DNA from: Herbidospora yilanensis
Lineage (GTDB): Bacteria > Actinomycetota > Actinomycetes > Streptosporangiales > Streptosporangiaceae
Direction: 5' to 3'
NCBI RefSeq assembly: GCF_001570565.1
Contig: NZ_BBXE01000018.1
Coordinates: forward strand, 150,483-214,482
Length of the DNA stretch: 64,000 nucleotides
Both the position numbers and the translations under genes were made by a program. Under the pieces are notes generated by a model that saw only the letters and a program-made list of their open reading frames with translations, did not search any database and was not told where the DNA came from. Of the stretch, positions 43,695-51,576 are shown one piece after another; position 1 is the first letter of the stretch, and every line of letters starts with the position of its first letter.

Positions 43695-44354
43695 ATGGGG
43701 TTGCGGGTCAAGGACATGGCGGCTGGCGATCAGCCACGTGAGCGTTTGCTCGAGAAAGGAGGCAACGCCCTGGCCGACCGGGAATTACTGGCCATACTCC
43801 TCGGATCAGGCAGCCGCGGCATGAGCGCCGTCGAGCTCGCCTCGCAGGTGATCTCCCACTGCGGCGATCTCGGGGAACTTTCGCGCTCGGAGCCACATCG
43901 GCTGCTCAGCGTTCCGGGGGTCGGGCCCGCCAAGGCCGCCCGGGTCGCCGCCGCCTTTCATCTTGTACGTCGCTCGCAAAGCGGCCCCGGCCCATTGCGC
44001 ATCACCTCCTCGGCCGACCTCGCCGCCCTGGTCGCCCCGTTCCTGCGGGAGCAGACGAAGGAGCGCCTGGTCCTGGTCGTCTGCGACGCCGGCGGCGGGG
44101 TGTTGCGCCAGCTCGTGGTCACCGAGGGCGGGAGCGACCACACCTCGTTGCCCGTCCGCGATGTGATCACGGCGGTGCTCACCTCGGGAGGGGCGGCGTT
44201 CGGGGTCGCGCACAACCATCCGAGCGGCTCCACCGAGCCCAGCCCCGCCGACGTGACCTCGACCGACCATCTGCGAAACGCTTCCGACATCGTTGGCCTC
44301 ACCTTCCTCGATCACCTTGTGGTCACCGACACCAAGTGGCGTCGCGTTTGTTGA
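43695..44354 (+). CDS. radC: RadC-family protein (UPF0758), JAB/MPN domain
   Basis: The 219-residue protein has an N-terminal helix-hairpin-helix region (LLSVPGVGPAKAARVAAAF) and a JAMM metal site in the C-terminal half (GVAHNHPSGSTEPSPADVTS). It was once thought to act in DNA repair, but the role of RadC is unresolved. Of several in-frame starts the ATG at 43695 gives a normal N-terminus (GLRVKDMAAGDQPRERLLEK). The start is uncertain because no clear ribosome site is visible. Confidence 0.88.
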   Translation: MGLRVKDMAAGDQPRERLLEKGGNALADRELLAILLGSGSRGMSAVELASQVISHCGDLGELSRSEPHRLLSVPGVGPAKAARVAAAFHLVRRSQSGPGPLRITSSADLAALVAPFLREQTKERLVLVVCDAGGGVLRQLVVTEGGSDHTSLPVRDVITAVLTSGGAAFGVAHNHPSGSTEPSPADVTSTDHLRNASDIVGLTFLDHLVVTDTKWRRVC

Positions 44355-44448
44355 CCCTCAATCTACCTATAGGTCTAGTCGCCGTCTATAGAGACTCAGC
44401 AAGTGTCTGGTTTCTGGGTATACGTACTGTTTGGTCTACGATACGAAG

Positions 44449-44958
44449 ATGCTCGACCGAGAGGGACCCGTGCCGGTCTACAAGCAGATAGCCGAGGAGC
44501 TCCGGCGGAAGATCGCCGAGGGCGAGCTGAGCCCCGGCGACGCCATCCCCAGCGAGGCCGAACTCGAAGCCGAATACAACGTCGCCCGCATGACCGCCCG
44601 CCGGGTGGCACGCGAGCTGCGTGACCAGGGCCTCGCCTACACGATCCAGGGAGAGGGCACCTTCGTGGGCACGCCCGACACCCCGCGATCGGAACTCCCC
44701 GTCTACCAGCAGATCGCCAAAGTCCTGGCGGAGAAGATCCGCTCGGGCGAGTTCCCGGCCAACCGCGCCCTGCCGAGCGAGAAGGTCCTGATGGCCGAAC
44801 ACGGCGTGGCCAAGGCGACCGTGCGCCAGGCGATCGCGACCCTGCGGAAACAGGGTTACGTGTTCACGGTGCCCTACCGGGGGACGTACGCGACGGCCCG
44901 TGAGAAGTGGCCCAAGCCGAAACGCTCGACTCCGGCGTCTCGCCAGAACGGACTGTGA
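44449..44958 (+). CDS. Double-headed GntR-type protein: two winged helices, no effector domain
   Basis: The 169-residue protein consists of two GntR DNA-binding domains in tandem. Domain 1 is residues about 8-75 (PVYKQIAEELRRKIAEGELS, IPSEAELEAEYNVARMTARR) and domain 2 about 84-150 (PVYQQIAKVLAEKIRSGEFP, LPSEKVLMAEHGVAKATVRQ). A short basic tail follows. Normal GntR proteins have one such domain plus a ligand-binding domain. The ATG lies 6 bases after a TACGAT -10 element (44437-44442), which suggests a leaderless message. The target is unknown. Confidence 0.85.
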   Translation: MLDREGPVPVYKQIAEELRRKIAEGELSPGDAIPSEAELEAEYNVARMTARRVARELRDQGLAYTIQGEGTFVGTPDTPRSELPVYQQIAKVLAEKIRSGEFPANRALPSEKVLMAEHGVAKATVRQAIATLRKQGYVFTVPYRGTYATAREKWPKPKRSTPASRQNGL

Positions 44959-45192
44959 CAAGGAGTCGCTTCAGCCTGGGAAGCCTGGGCGGGCGGATCC
45001 ACCGCCTGCCCAGGCCGGCACCGGTCCCATGATTCGCGGCGCGATTTCCGTCAACATGGAGGCGAAAGAGCCCGCGAATCCGGTTCCTCGCGCAGCAGGC
45101 CCGAAAGTTTCACAGCCACCCCCCATGCCACCTGCGCCGATACACCCACCCCGTTGACAGGCCCATGTCCCGGGGTTAGCCATGAGTCCCGA

Positions 45193-45206
45193 TGTTAGCG
45201 ATAACA
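45193..45206. promoter_or_regulatory. LacI-type palindrome before the GH43 operon
   Basis: TGTTAGCGATAACA is a 14-bp near-palindrome (arms TGTTA/TAACA) of the type bound by LacI-family repressors of arabinan and xylan genes. It lies 16 bases upstream of the GH43 start at 45222. No LacI gene is adjacent, so the regulator is elsewhere. The rest of the 44959-45221 gap shows nothing. Confidence 0.55.
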
Positions 45207-45221
45207 GATGGACACCTCCCC

Positions 45222-46487
45222 ATGCTCAGAAGAGTGCCGCTCCCCCTCCTCCTCATCCTCGTCGCCGTCCTGATCCACCCCGCCCCCGCCAACGCCGCCG
45301 GCCCCGCCCCGCACTACCTCATGACGGCGTTCACCAACGCCAGCGAGTCGAACATGTACGTCTACGACTCCAGCAACGCCACGAACTACAACCTGATCAG
45401 GGCCAACGCCTACACGCCCCCGTCCGGCCTGATCCGCGACCCGAGCGTCATCAAGCACAGCGACGGCTTCTACCACCTCGTCTACACGACCGGCTGGACC
45501 GGCAACACGATCGGGTTCGCCCGAAGTGCCGACGCCGTCACCTGGACGTTCCAGCGCAACGTCGCCGTCGGGCTGAACGGCTCCACGGGCAGCACGTGGG
45601 CGCCCGAGTGGTTCCGCGACTCCGACGGCAGCGTGCACGTCGTCTTCTCGGCGTCGACGACCGGCACGGCGGGGCAGTTCCGGCCCTATCGGATCACGGC
45701 CACCGACTCCTCGCTCTCGGCGTGGTCGGCGGCGACGCCGCTCGGCATTCCGGCCAACTACATCGACAGTTTCCTGGTCAAGGTCGGGGGGACGTACCAC
45801 AACTTCCTGAAGAACGAGACGACCAAGTACATCGAGCATGCCACCGCCACCAGCCTCAACGGGCCCTGGACGTTCGTCGGCACGGGCAACTGGGCGGGCT
45901 GGGGGTCGGGGCTCGAAGGGCCCGCGCTCGTGCGGCTTCCGGACAACCGGTGGCGGCTCTATTTCGACAACTACTCGGGCGGGCGGTACTACTACGCCGA
46001 CAGCTCCGACCTGTGGAGTTTCTCGGGCCGGACCGAGCTCTCCGGCTTGTCGGGCACGGCCCGGCACTTCACCGTGATCCGGGAGGACTCCGGTGACACC
46101 ACGGCGCTGCCGACCGGCAACCGGTCCCTGCGGGCCGGGTCGCTGTACGTGCGGCACCGCGACTACCAGGCCTATCTGGAGAACGTGAGCTCGTCCAGCC
46201 CGCTCCTGGCGCGGCAGGACGCGACGTTCACGATCGGCGCGGGGCTGGCCCACTCCGGGTGCTACTCGTTCCAGGCGGTCAACTTCCCCGGCTACTACCT
46301 GCGCCACTACGACATGCGGCTCGTGCTGCAGCGCAACGACGGGTCGGCGATCTTCCGCGGCGACGCCACCTTCTGCGCCCGGGGGGCGTTGCTGGAGTCG
46401 TACAACCTGCCCGGGAAGTTCCTGAACGGCAGCCTGCGTCTCGACCCGACCGGCACCGCCTTCACCGTGACCGCCCCGCTCGCCTGA
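45222..46487 (+). CDS. Secreted GH43-like arabinan hydrolase with AbfB domain
   Basis: The 421-residue protein has a signal peptide (LRRVPLPLLLILVAVLIHPA, cut near ANA-AG). A five-bladed beta-propeller of GH43 type follows (about 30-300; GLIRDPSVIKHSDGFYHLVY, TWAPEWFRDSDGSVHVVFSA, EGPALVRLPDNRWRLYF) and then an AbfB/CBM42 beta-trefoil (about 310-420; SFQAVNFPGYYLRHYDMRLV). The likely substrate is arabinan or arabinoxylan side chains. The ATG at 45222 gives a proper signal peptide; the in-frame ATG at 45192 overlaps the operator. Confidence 0.85.
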   Translation: MLRRVPLPLLLILVAVLIHPAPANAAGPAPHYLMTAFTNASESNMYVYDSSNATNYNLIRANAYTPPSGLIRDPSVIKHSDGFYHLVYTTGWTGNTIGFARSADAVTWTFQRNVAVGLNGSTGSTWAPEWFRDSDGSVHVVFSASTTGTAGQFRPYRITATDSSLSAWSAATPLGIPANYIDSFLVKVGGTYHNFLKNETTKYIEHATATSLNGPWTFVGTGNWAGWGSGLEGPALVRLPDNRWRLYFDNYSGGRYYYADSSDLWSFSGRTELSGLSGTARHFTVIREDSGDTTALPTGNRSLRAGSLYVRHRDYQAYLENVSSSSPLLARQDATFTIGAGLAHSGCYSFQAVNFPGYYLRHYDMRLVLQRNDGSAIFRGDATFCARGALLESYNLPGKFLNGSLRLDPTGTAFTVTAPLA

Positions 46488-46497
46488 GAGGACCCCG

Positions 46498-47910
46498 ATG
46501 CGCCTGTTACGCCTGGTCGTCGTCGTGGCGACGCTGCTCGTGCTGACACCGCTGCCGGCGCAGGCCAGTCCGGCCGTGCAGTACGCCAACCCCATCGCGG
46601 CGCAGCGCGCCGACCCGCACATCTTCCGGCACACCGACGGCTACTACTACTTCACCGCCACGGTGCCCGAGTACGACCGCATCGTGCTCCGCCGCGCGAC
46701 CACGATCCAGGGCCTGGCCACCGCCCCGGAGACCGTCATCTGGCGCAGGCACACCTCGGGCGAGATGGGCGCGCACATCTGGGCGCCCGAGATCCACTTC
46801 ATCGACGGCCGCTGGTACGTCTACTTCGCCGCCGGCCGCGCCGACGACGTGTGGCGCATCCGCATGTACGTCCTGGAGAGCGGTTCGGCCAACCCCCTGA
46901 CCGGCACGTGGACCGAGCGCGGACGCATCGTCACCCCGTGGGACACCTTCTCGCTGGACGCCTCGACGTTCGTCCACAACGGCGTCCGCTACCTGATCTG
47001 GGCGCAGCAGGAGCCGGGCGTCTCGACCAACTCCAACCTGTACATCGCCCGCATGGGCGCCAACCCGTGGCAGATCACCGGGACCACCACCCGCCTGACC
47101 ATCCCCACCCTGGCCTGGGAGACCAGGGGCTACCGGGTGGCCGAGGGGCCGTCGGTGATCCAGCGCAACGGGCGGTTGTTCATGACCTATTCGGCCAGCG
47201 CCACGGACGCGAACTACTGCCTCGGCCTGCTGACCGCCTCGGCGTCGGCCGATCCGCTCAACGCCGCGTCGTGGACCAAGAGCGCCAACCCGGTCTTCGT
47301 CTCCAGCTCCGCGACGAGCCAGTTCGGCCCCGGCCACAACTCCTTCACGGTCTCGGAGGACGGCCAGAGCGACCTGCTCGTCTACCACGACCGGTCGTAC
47401 CAGAACATCTCCGGCGACCCGCTCAACGACCCGAACCGGCGGACGCGGGTGCAGAAGATCTACTGGCGGGCCGACGGCACGCCCGACTTCGGCATGCCCG
47501 TGCCCGACGGCGCGACCCCGGTGCGGCTCATGTCGGGTGACCACGCGATCCGGCACTGGGAGTACCGCGCCCGGTTGGAGGCCGGCGTCACGCCTCTGGC
47601 CGACAGCCAGTTCCGGCAGGTCACCGGTCTGACCGGGGCGGGCACGGTGTCGCTGGAGTCGACCAACTTCCCGGGCTACTTCCTGCGGCACCGCAACCAC
47701 GAGGGCTGGGTCGAGCGCAACGACAACTCGGCCCTGTTCCGCTCCGACGCCTCGTTCCACCGCCGCACCGGGCTGACCGGCAGCGGCGTCTCGTACGAGT
47801 CGGTCAACTTCCCCGGCTACTTCCTGCGCCACCGGTCGGGCCTGGTCTGGGTCGAGCAGAACGACGGCACCGCCGCCTTCCGCGGCAGCGCCACGTTCAC
47901 GCTGGAATAG
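46498..47910 (+). CDS. Secreted GH43 alpha-L-arabinofuranosidase with AbfB domain
   Basis: The 470-residue protein has a signal peptide (LLRLVVVVATLLVLTPLPAQ, cut near AQA-SP) and a GH43 catalytic domain (about 28-320; RADPHIFRHTDGYYYFTATV, HIWAPEIHFIDGRWYVYFAA, VAEGPSVIQRNGRLF), with the usual Asp and Glu positions. A C-terminal AbfB beta-trefoil has two obvious repeats (ESTNFPGYFLRHRNHEGWV, ESVNFPGYFLRHRSGLVWV). The pattern suits an exo-acting arabinofuranosidase. GAGAGGA precedes the ATG. It follows the first GH43 gene by 10 bases. Confidence 0.88.
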   Translation: MRLLRLVVVVATLLVLTPLPAQASPAVQYANPIAAQRADPHIFRHTDGYYYFTATVPEYDRIVLRRATTIQGLATAPETVIWRRHTSGEMGAHIWAPEIHFIDGRWYVYFAAGRADDVWRIRMYVLESGSANPLTGTWTERGRIVTPWDTFSLDASTFVHNGVRYLIWAQQEPGVSTNSNLYIARMGANPWQITGTTTRLTIPTLAWETRGYRVAEGPSVIQRNGRLFMTYSASATDANYCLGLLTASASADPLNAASWTKSANPVFVSSSATSQFGPGHNSFTVSEDGQSDLLVYHDRSYQNISGDPLNDPNRRTRVQKIYWRADGTPDFGMPVPDGATPVRLMSGDHAIRHWEYRARLEAGVTPLADSQFRQVTGLTGAGTVSLESTNFPGYFLRHRNHEGWVERNDNSALFRSDASFHRRTGLTGSGVSYESVNFPGYFLRHRSGLVWVEQNDGTAAFRGSATFTLE

Positions 47911-48856
47911 CGTTCGCCCGGGTGCGCTGGGTGGCGGCCACGCAGACGAGCACCGCCATGGCCGCCACGATCGTCCACGGGTCGAACGGCTCGCCGAGGA
48001 GGAGGACCGCCCACGTCAGTGTCAGCAGCGGCTGCGCGAGCTGGGTCTGGCCCGCTCGCGCGATGCCGCCCCGGGCGAGGCCCGCGTACCAGGGGATGAA
48101 GCCGAGGTACATGGACACGAGACCGGTGTACAGGAAGCCCGCGACCGACTCGGCCGTGAACGCCGGCCCGGTCGTGAGGGCGAGCCAGACGGTCAGCGGA
48201 ACCGTCAGGGGGGCGGCCACGACGAGCGCGTAGGAGATGACGCGCCAGCCGGGGGTGGTCCGGGTCAGCCGGGCCCCCTCGGTGTAGCCGACGGCGGCAG
48301 AGCCGAGGGCCAGGACGAGCAGCAGGTCGGCCGTGGTCACGTGGCCGCCGCCCCGGGACAGGGTGAACACGGTGATCGACAGCGCCCCCAGGCCGCAGGC
48401 GAGCCAGAAGGCGGCCCGGGGGCGTTCCCCCGCGCGCAACACGGCGAAGACCGCGGTGGCGGCCGGGAGCAGGCCGATGACGACCGCCGAGTGGGAGGTG
48501 GACGCGCCGCCGTACAGGGCGAGGCCGCTGAAGACGGGGAAGCCGAAGACCACGCCGAGGGCGATGACGGCGTACGACCCGAGGTCGCGGCGGGGCGGCA
48601 GCAGCGGGGCACGCGCGATCAGGAGGAAGCCGACGGCCACGGCCAGGGCGAGCACGGCACGGCCGATGGCGACCAGGAAGGGGTCGAGGCCGCGCATGGC
48701 GTACACGGTGGCCGGCATCGAGCCGGAGAAGGCGAGGACGCCGACGGCGGCGAGCGCCGTGCCGAGACGGGCCTGCGCTGCGGCGCTATCAGGACGGCCA
48801 ATCGATGCGCTACTAACTACCTGATCACGAGTGGTAGCGCTACTCTGGTCTCTCAT
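47897..48856 (-). CDS. EamA/DMT-family transporter
   Basis: The 319-residue protein has about ten membrane segments in two EamA repeats (GVLAFSGSMPATVYAMRGL, LVSMYLGFIPWYAGLARGGI). Members export amino acids, nucleotides or other metabolites. The ATG at 48856 is the only usable start before the first membrane segment. It overlaps the start of the divergent MocR gene in the shared CATG (48854-48857). The stop overlaps the convergent GH43 gene by 14 bases. It is the likely target of the MocR regulator. Confidence 0.88.
   Translation of the reverse strand: MRDQSSATTRDQVVSSASIGRPDSAAAQARLGTALAAVGVLAFSGSMPATVYAMRGLDPFLVAIGRAVLALAVAVGFLLIARAPLLPPRRDLGSYAVIALGVVFGFPVFSGLALYGGASTSHSAVVIGLLPAATAVFAVLRAGERPRAAFWLACGLGALSITVFTLSRGGGHVTTADLLLVLALGSAAVGYTEGARLTRTTPGWRVISYALVVAAPLTVPLTVWLALTTGPAFTAESVAGFLYTGLVSMYLGFIPWYAGLARGGIARAGQTQLAQPLLTLTWAVLLLGEPFDPWTIVAAMAVLVCVAATQRTRANAIPA
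48807..48844. promoter_or_regulatory. Predicted MocR site between EamA and MocR start regions
   Basis: GCGCTACT occurs at 48807-48814 and 48837-48844, exactly 30 bp apart. The second copy is part of the palindrome GTAGCGCTAC (48834-48843). MocR proteins bind direct repeats of this kind. The sites lie inside the 5' end of the EamA reading frame. Confidence 0.5.
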
Positions 48857-50294
48857 GAACGACGATAGCAGTGTCGCTCGTCTCGCCGACAGCCTGAAAG
48901 CCCGGGCCGCCTGCCTGCGGCCGGGCGACCGGCTTCCCTCCAGCCGGGAGATCGTCCAGGCTCACGGCGTCTCGCCCGTCACCGTCTCCAGGGCCGTCGC
49001 GCGGCTGGTCGCCGAAGGGGTGGTCACCACCCGGCCGGGCGCGGGCGCGTTCGTCGCCGCGCCGCCGCGTCCCCGGGAGACCGATCCCTCCTGGCAGACG
49101 GTCGCCCTGGGCGAGCGGGTCGTCGACGAGGCGCCGCTGACGTCGATCCTCCAGCAGCCGGAGGAGGGGGTGATCCCGCTCACCGGCGGCTATCTCAACC
49201 CGGTGCTGCGGCCGACCAAGGAACTCGGCGCGGCCGCGATCAGGGCAGTGAAGCGGCCCGACGCGTGGTCGATGCCGCCGCGCGCGGGGGTGCCCGAGTT
49301 GCGCACCTGGTTCGCCGGCGAGACGGAGACGACGCAGAACGACGTGCTGATCGTCAGCGGCGGGCAGGCCGCGCTGACCCACGCCTTCCGGGGGCTGGCC
49401 GCGCCGGGCGATCCGCTGCTGGTGGAGACGCCGACCTATCCGGGGGCGCTGGCGACCGCGCGGGCGGCCGGGCTGCGGGTGGTGCCGGTGCCGGCCGACG
49501 AGGGCGGGGTGCGGCCCGACCAGCTCGCGGAGGCGTTCGCGCGGACCAGGGCCAGGGTCTTCTACTGCCAGCCGACGCTGCAGAACCCGACGGGGGCGAC
49601 ACAGTCACTGGAGCGGCGGCGGCAGGTGCTCGACATCGCGCGGGCCGCGGGCGCCTTCGTCGTGGAGGACGACTTCGCCCGCTATCTCACCGCCACTCCC
49701 CCGCCGCCTCCGCTGGTGGCGCTCGACACGCACGGCACGGTCGTGCACGTGTTGTCGCTCAGCAAGATCACCGCGCCCAGTCTCCGGGTCGCCGGGCTCG
49801 TCGCCAGGGGGCCGGCCGCCGCGCGGCTGCGGGCCGCGCAGATCGTCGAGTCGTTCTTCGTCGCCCGGCCGCTCCAGGAGACGGCGCTGGAGTTCGTGTC
49901 GGCCCCGGCCTGGCGGCGGCACCGGGCCGCCGTCGCCGGGGAGATCGAGGAGAGGCGGGGGATCCTGATGGAGAGCCTGCGGCGGCATCTGCCCGACGTG
50001 CGCGCGGACCTGGTGCCGAAGGGAGGGCTGCACGTGTGGGCACGGCTCCCGCCCGCCCTCGACGAAGCGGCGCTCGTCGAACGTGCCCAGCGAGCCGGCG
50101 TGCTGGTCAGCCCCGGGCGGATCTATCACGCCGCCGAGCCGCCGGGGCCCTGGTTGCGGCTCACCCACACGGCCGCGTCCCATCGGGCCGAGCTGGCCGA
50201 GGGGGTCATTCGGCTCGCGACGGCTTACGGGGAACTCGCGGCTGACGCTCCCGGCGCTTCTTCTGCTGGAAGGCCAGGTAAGCGAGGTAGCTGA
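48855..50294 (+). CDS. MocR/PdxR-type regulator (GntR helix plus aminotransferase fold)
   Basis: The 479-residue protein has a GntR winged helix (about 5-75; RLPSSREIVQAHGVSPVTVS) and a fold-type I aminotransferase domain that binds PLP. The lysine is in VVHVLSLSKITAPSLRVAGL, and it also has QPTLQNPTGAT and VVEDDFARYL. Such proteins sense PLP or an amino acid. The ATG at 48855 overlaps the divergent EamA start. The C-terminal 20 residues are Ala/Gly-rich and lie over a small antisense frame. Confidence 0.9.
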   Translation: MNDDSSVARLADSLKARAACLRPGDRLPSSREIVQAHGVSPVTVSRAVARLVAEGVVTTRPGAGAFVAAPPRPRETDPSWQTVALGERVVDEAPLTSILQQPEEGVIPLTGGYLNPVLRPTKELGAAAIRAVKRPDAWSMPPRAGVPELRTWFAGETETTQNDVLIVSGGQAALTHAFRGLAAPGDPLLVETPTYPGALATARAAGLRVVPVPADEGGVRPDQLAEAFARTRARVFYCQPTLQNPTGATQSLERRRQVLDIARAAGAFVVEDDFARYLTATPPPPPLVALDTHGTVVHVLSLSKITAPSLRVAGLVARGPAAARLRAAQIVESFFVARPLQETALEFVSAPAWRRHRAAVAGEIEERRGILMESLRRHLPDVRADLVPKGGLHVWARLPPALDEAALVERAQRAGVLVSPGRIYHAAEPPGPWLRLTHTAASHRAELAEGVIRLATAYGELAADAPGASSAGRPGKRGS

Positions 50295-50301
50295 CGTGCA
50301 T
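50206..50301 (-). CDS. Possible 31-residue small protein, antisense to the MocR 3' end
   Basis: The frame reads MHVSYLAYLAFQQKKRRERQ and continues to a stop after 31 residues; an aromatic N-terminal half is followed by a strongly basic half. The ATG is preceded by GAGGAGGAGACC, one of the best Shine-Dalgarno sequences in the window, with no other gene to use it. I do not recognise the family. It overlaps the last 89 bases of the MocR gene, whose tail is low-complexity there. Confidence 0.35.
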   Translation of the reverse strand: MHVSYLAYLAFQQKKRRERQPRVPRKPSRAE

Positions 50302-50392
50302 GGTCTCCTCCTCAGGAATCTCAACACCAGCTAAAGCGTTATGGGGGTGTCGAGTTATTCCCGGCTAGAGTGCCCCGGAAGGGGTGATCAAC

Positions 50393-50920
50393 GTGTCCGG
50401 CCCGGCTGAACTGCTGCGCGACTTCGTCAACACCTACGACGTCGAGACCGATACCGACGACCTGACCTCCCCGCAGGCGTTGCGCGACTGGCTGGAGGCC
50501 CACGGCCTCGAATCCGCCGCCGATCTCGCGCTCGCCAAAGAGCTGCGGGAAGGTCTCAGGGCCGGCCTGCGGCACAATCACGACGCGGTGGCGTACCCGG
50601 CCCCCGAACCTCTGGAGACGGCGCTGACGGCGCTTCCGCTGCGCGTCACCCTCGACGGCGGCACGCCCCGGCTGGCGCCGGCCGACGGCGCGGACCAGCG
50701 CGGTCTGGCGCAACTCGCGGCCATGATCGCTGCGGCGCACGCCGACGGGACCTGGCCACGCCTTAAGGTGTGCGTCGAGAGCACCTGCCAGGCCGCCTTC
50801 ATCGACGCGTCGAAGAACCGGTCACGGGCGTGGTGCTCGATGCGCGTGTGTGGAAATCGCACGAAAACTCGGACATATAGGGCACGACGTCAGGCTGAAG
50901 GTCCGGGGATGCCCGCCTGA
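50393..50920 (+). CDS. CGNR zinc-finger regulator
   Basis: The 175-residue protein has an N-terminal ABATE-type helical domain (PAELLRDFVNTYDVETDTDD, LALAKELREGLRAGLRHNHD) and a C-terminal CGNR zinc finger (CVESTCQAAFIDASKNRSRA, WCSMRVCGNRTK) that binds DNA. These are thought to be stress-responsive transcription factors. GTG at 50393 has GGAAGGGG at the right distance; the GTG at 50384 is too close to it. Neighbours give no clue to the target. Confidence 0.85.
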   Translation: MSGPAELLRDFVNTYDVETDTDDLTSPQALRDWLEAHGLESAADLALAKELREGLRAGLRHNHDAVAYPAPEPLETALTALPLRVTLDGGTPRLAPADGADQRGLAQLAAMIAAAHADGTWPRLKVCVESTCQAAFIDASKNRSRAWCSMRVCGNRTKTRTYRARRQAEGPGMPA

Positions 50921-50958
50921 CCAGTACGGTGTCATAGGCACAGAAAGGAGCCGGCCAA

Positions 50959-51576
50959 ATGGGTGTCAGACCTGCCCGTCTCGAAGATGTCGACGCGGTG
51001 ACGAGCACCCAGATCAGGGCGTGGAAGCACGGCTACCGCGATTTCCTGCCCCCCGGCCCGCTACAGCAGATGACCGGCCCCGCCGCCGAGAAGATGTGGC
51101 GGCGCCAGTGGGACGAGGCGATCCTCTCGCCGCCCTCCCCCCGGCACCGGGTGCTCGTCGCCGTGGAACGCGTCGTCCCCGACACCGAAGAGTGGCACGC
51201 GCTGGGCCCCGGCGGGGTGCTCGCGGCACTGCCGACGGCGGCCGAGCGGGCCAGCGACCGGGTCGTGGGGCTCGCCTCACACGGGCCCGCCGAAGACCCT
51301 GATCTGCATCCCGGGTTCACCGCCGAGCTGCTCACGCTGCTGGTCGACCCCAACCACATCCGGCGCGGGCACGGCAGCCGGCTGCTCAACGCGACCGTCG
51401 ACCACCTGCGCGACGACGGCTACAGCTCCGTCGTGACCTGGGTGTTCGCCGAGAACTACGCGATGCTCGGCTTCCTCGAATCGGCCGGATGGGGCGAGGA
51501 CATGGCCGAACGGGTGCTCGACATGGGCCGCCCGATCCGGATGGTCCGCATGACGACCGACATCTCGCGCGCGTGA
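50959..51576 (+). CDS. GNAT-family N-acetyltransferase
   Basis: The 205-residue protein has the GNAT fold: VRPARLEDVDAVTSTQIRAW at the start, the acetyl-CoA loop in LLTLLVDPNHIRRGHGSRLL, and WVFAENYAMLGFLESAGWGE at the C-terminus. AAAGGAG precedes the ATG. It overlaps menA by four bases (GTGA), so the two are co-translated; the substrate is unknown. Confidence 0.85.
   Translation: MGVRPARLEDVDAVTSTQIRAWKHGYRDFLPPGPLQQMTGPAAEKMWRRQWDEAILSPPSPRHRVLVAVERVVPDTEEWHALGPGGVLAALPTAAERASDRVVGLASHGPAEDPDLHPGFTAELLTLLVDPNHIRRGHGSRLLNATVDHLRDDGYSSVVTWVFAENYAMLGFLESAGWGEDMAERVLDMGRPIRMVRMTTDISRA

Noticed and set aside
41387..45190. Integrative element carrying the GntR and RadC genes
   Set aside because: There is no integrase, excisionase, replication or transfer gene, and no attachment repeat or tRNA was seen.
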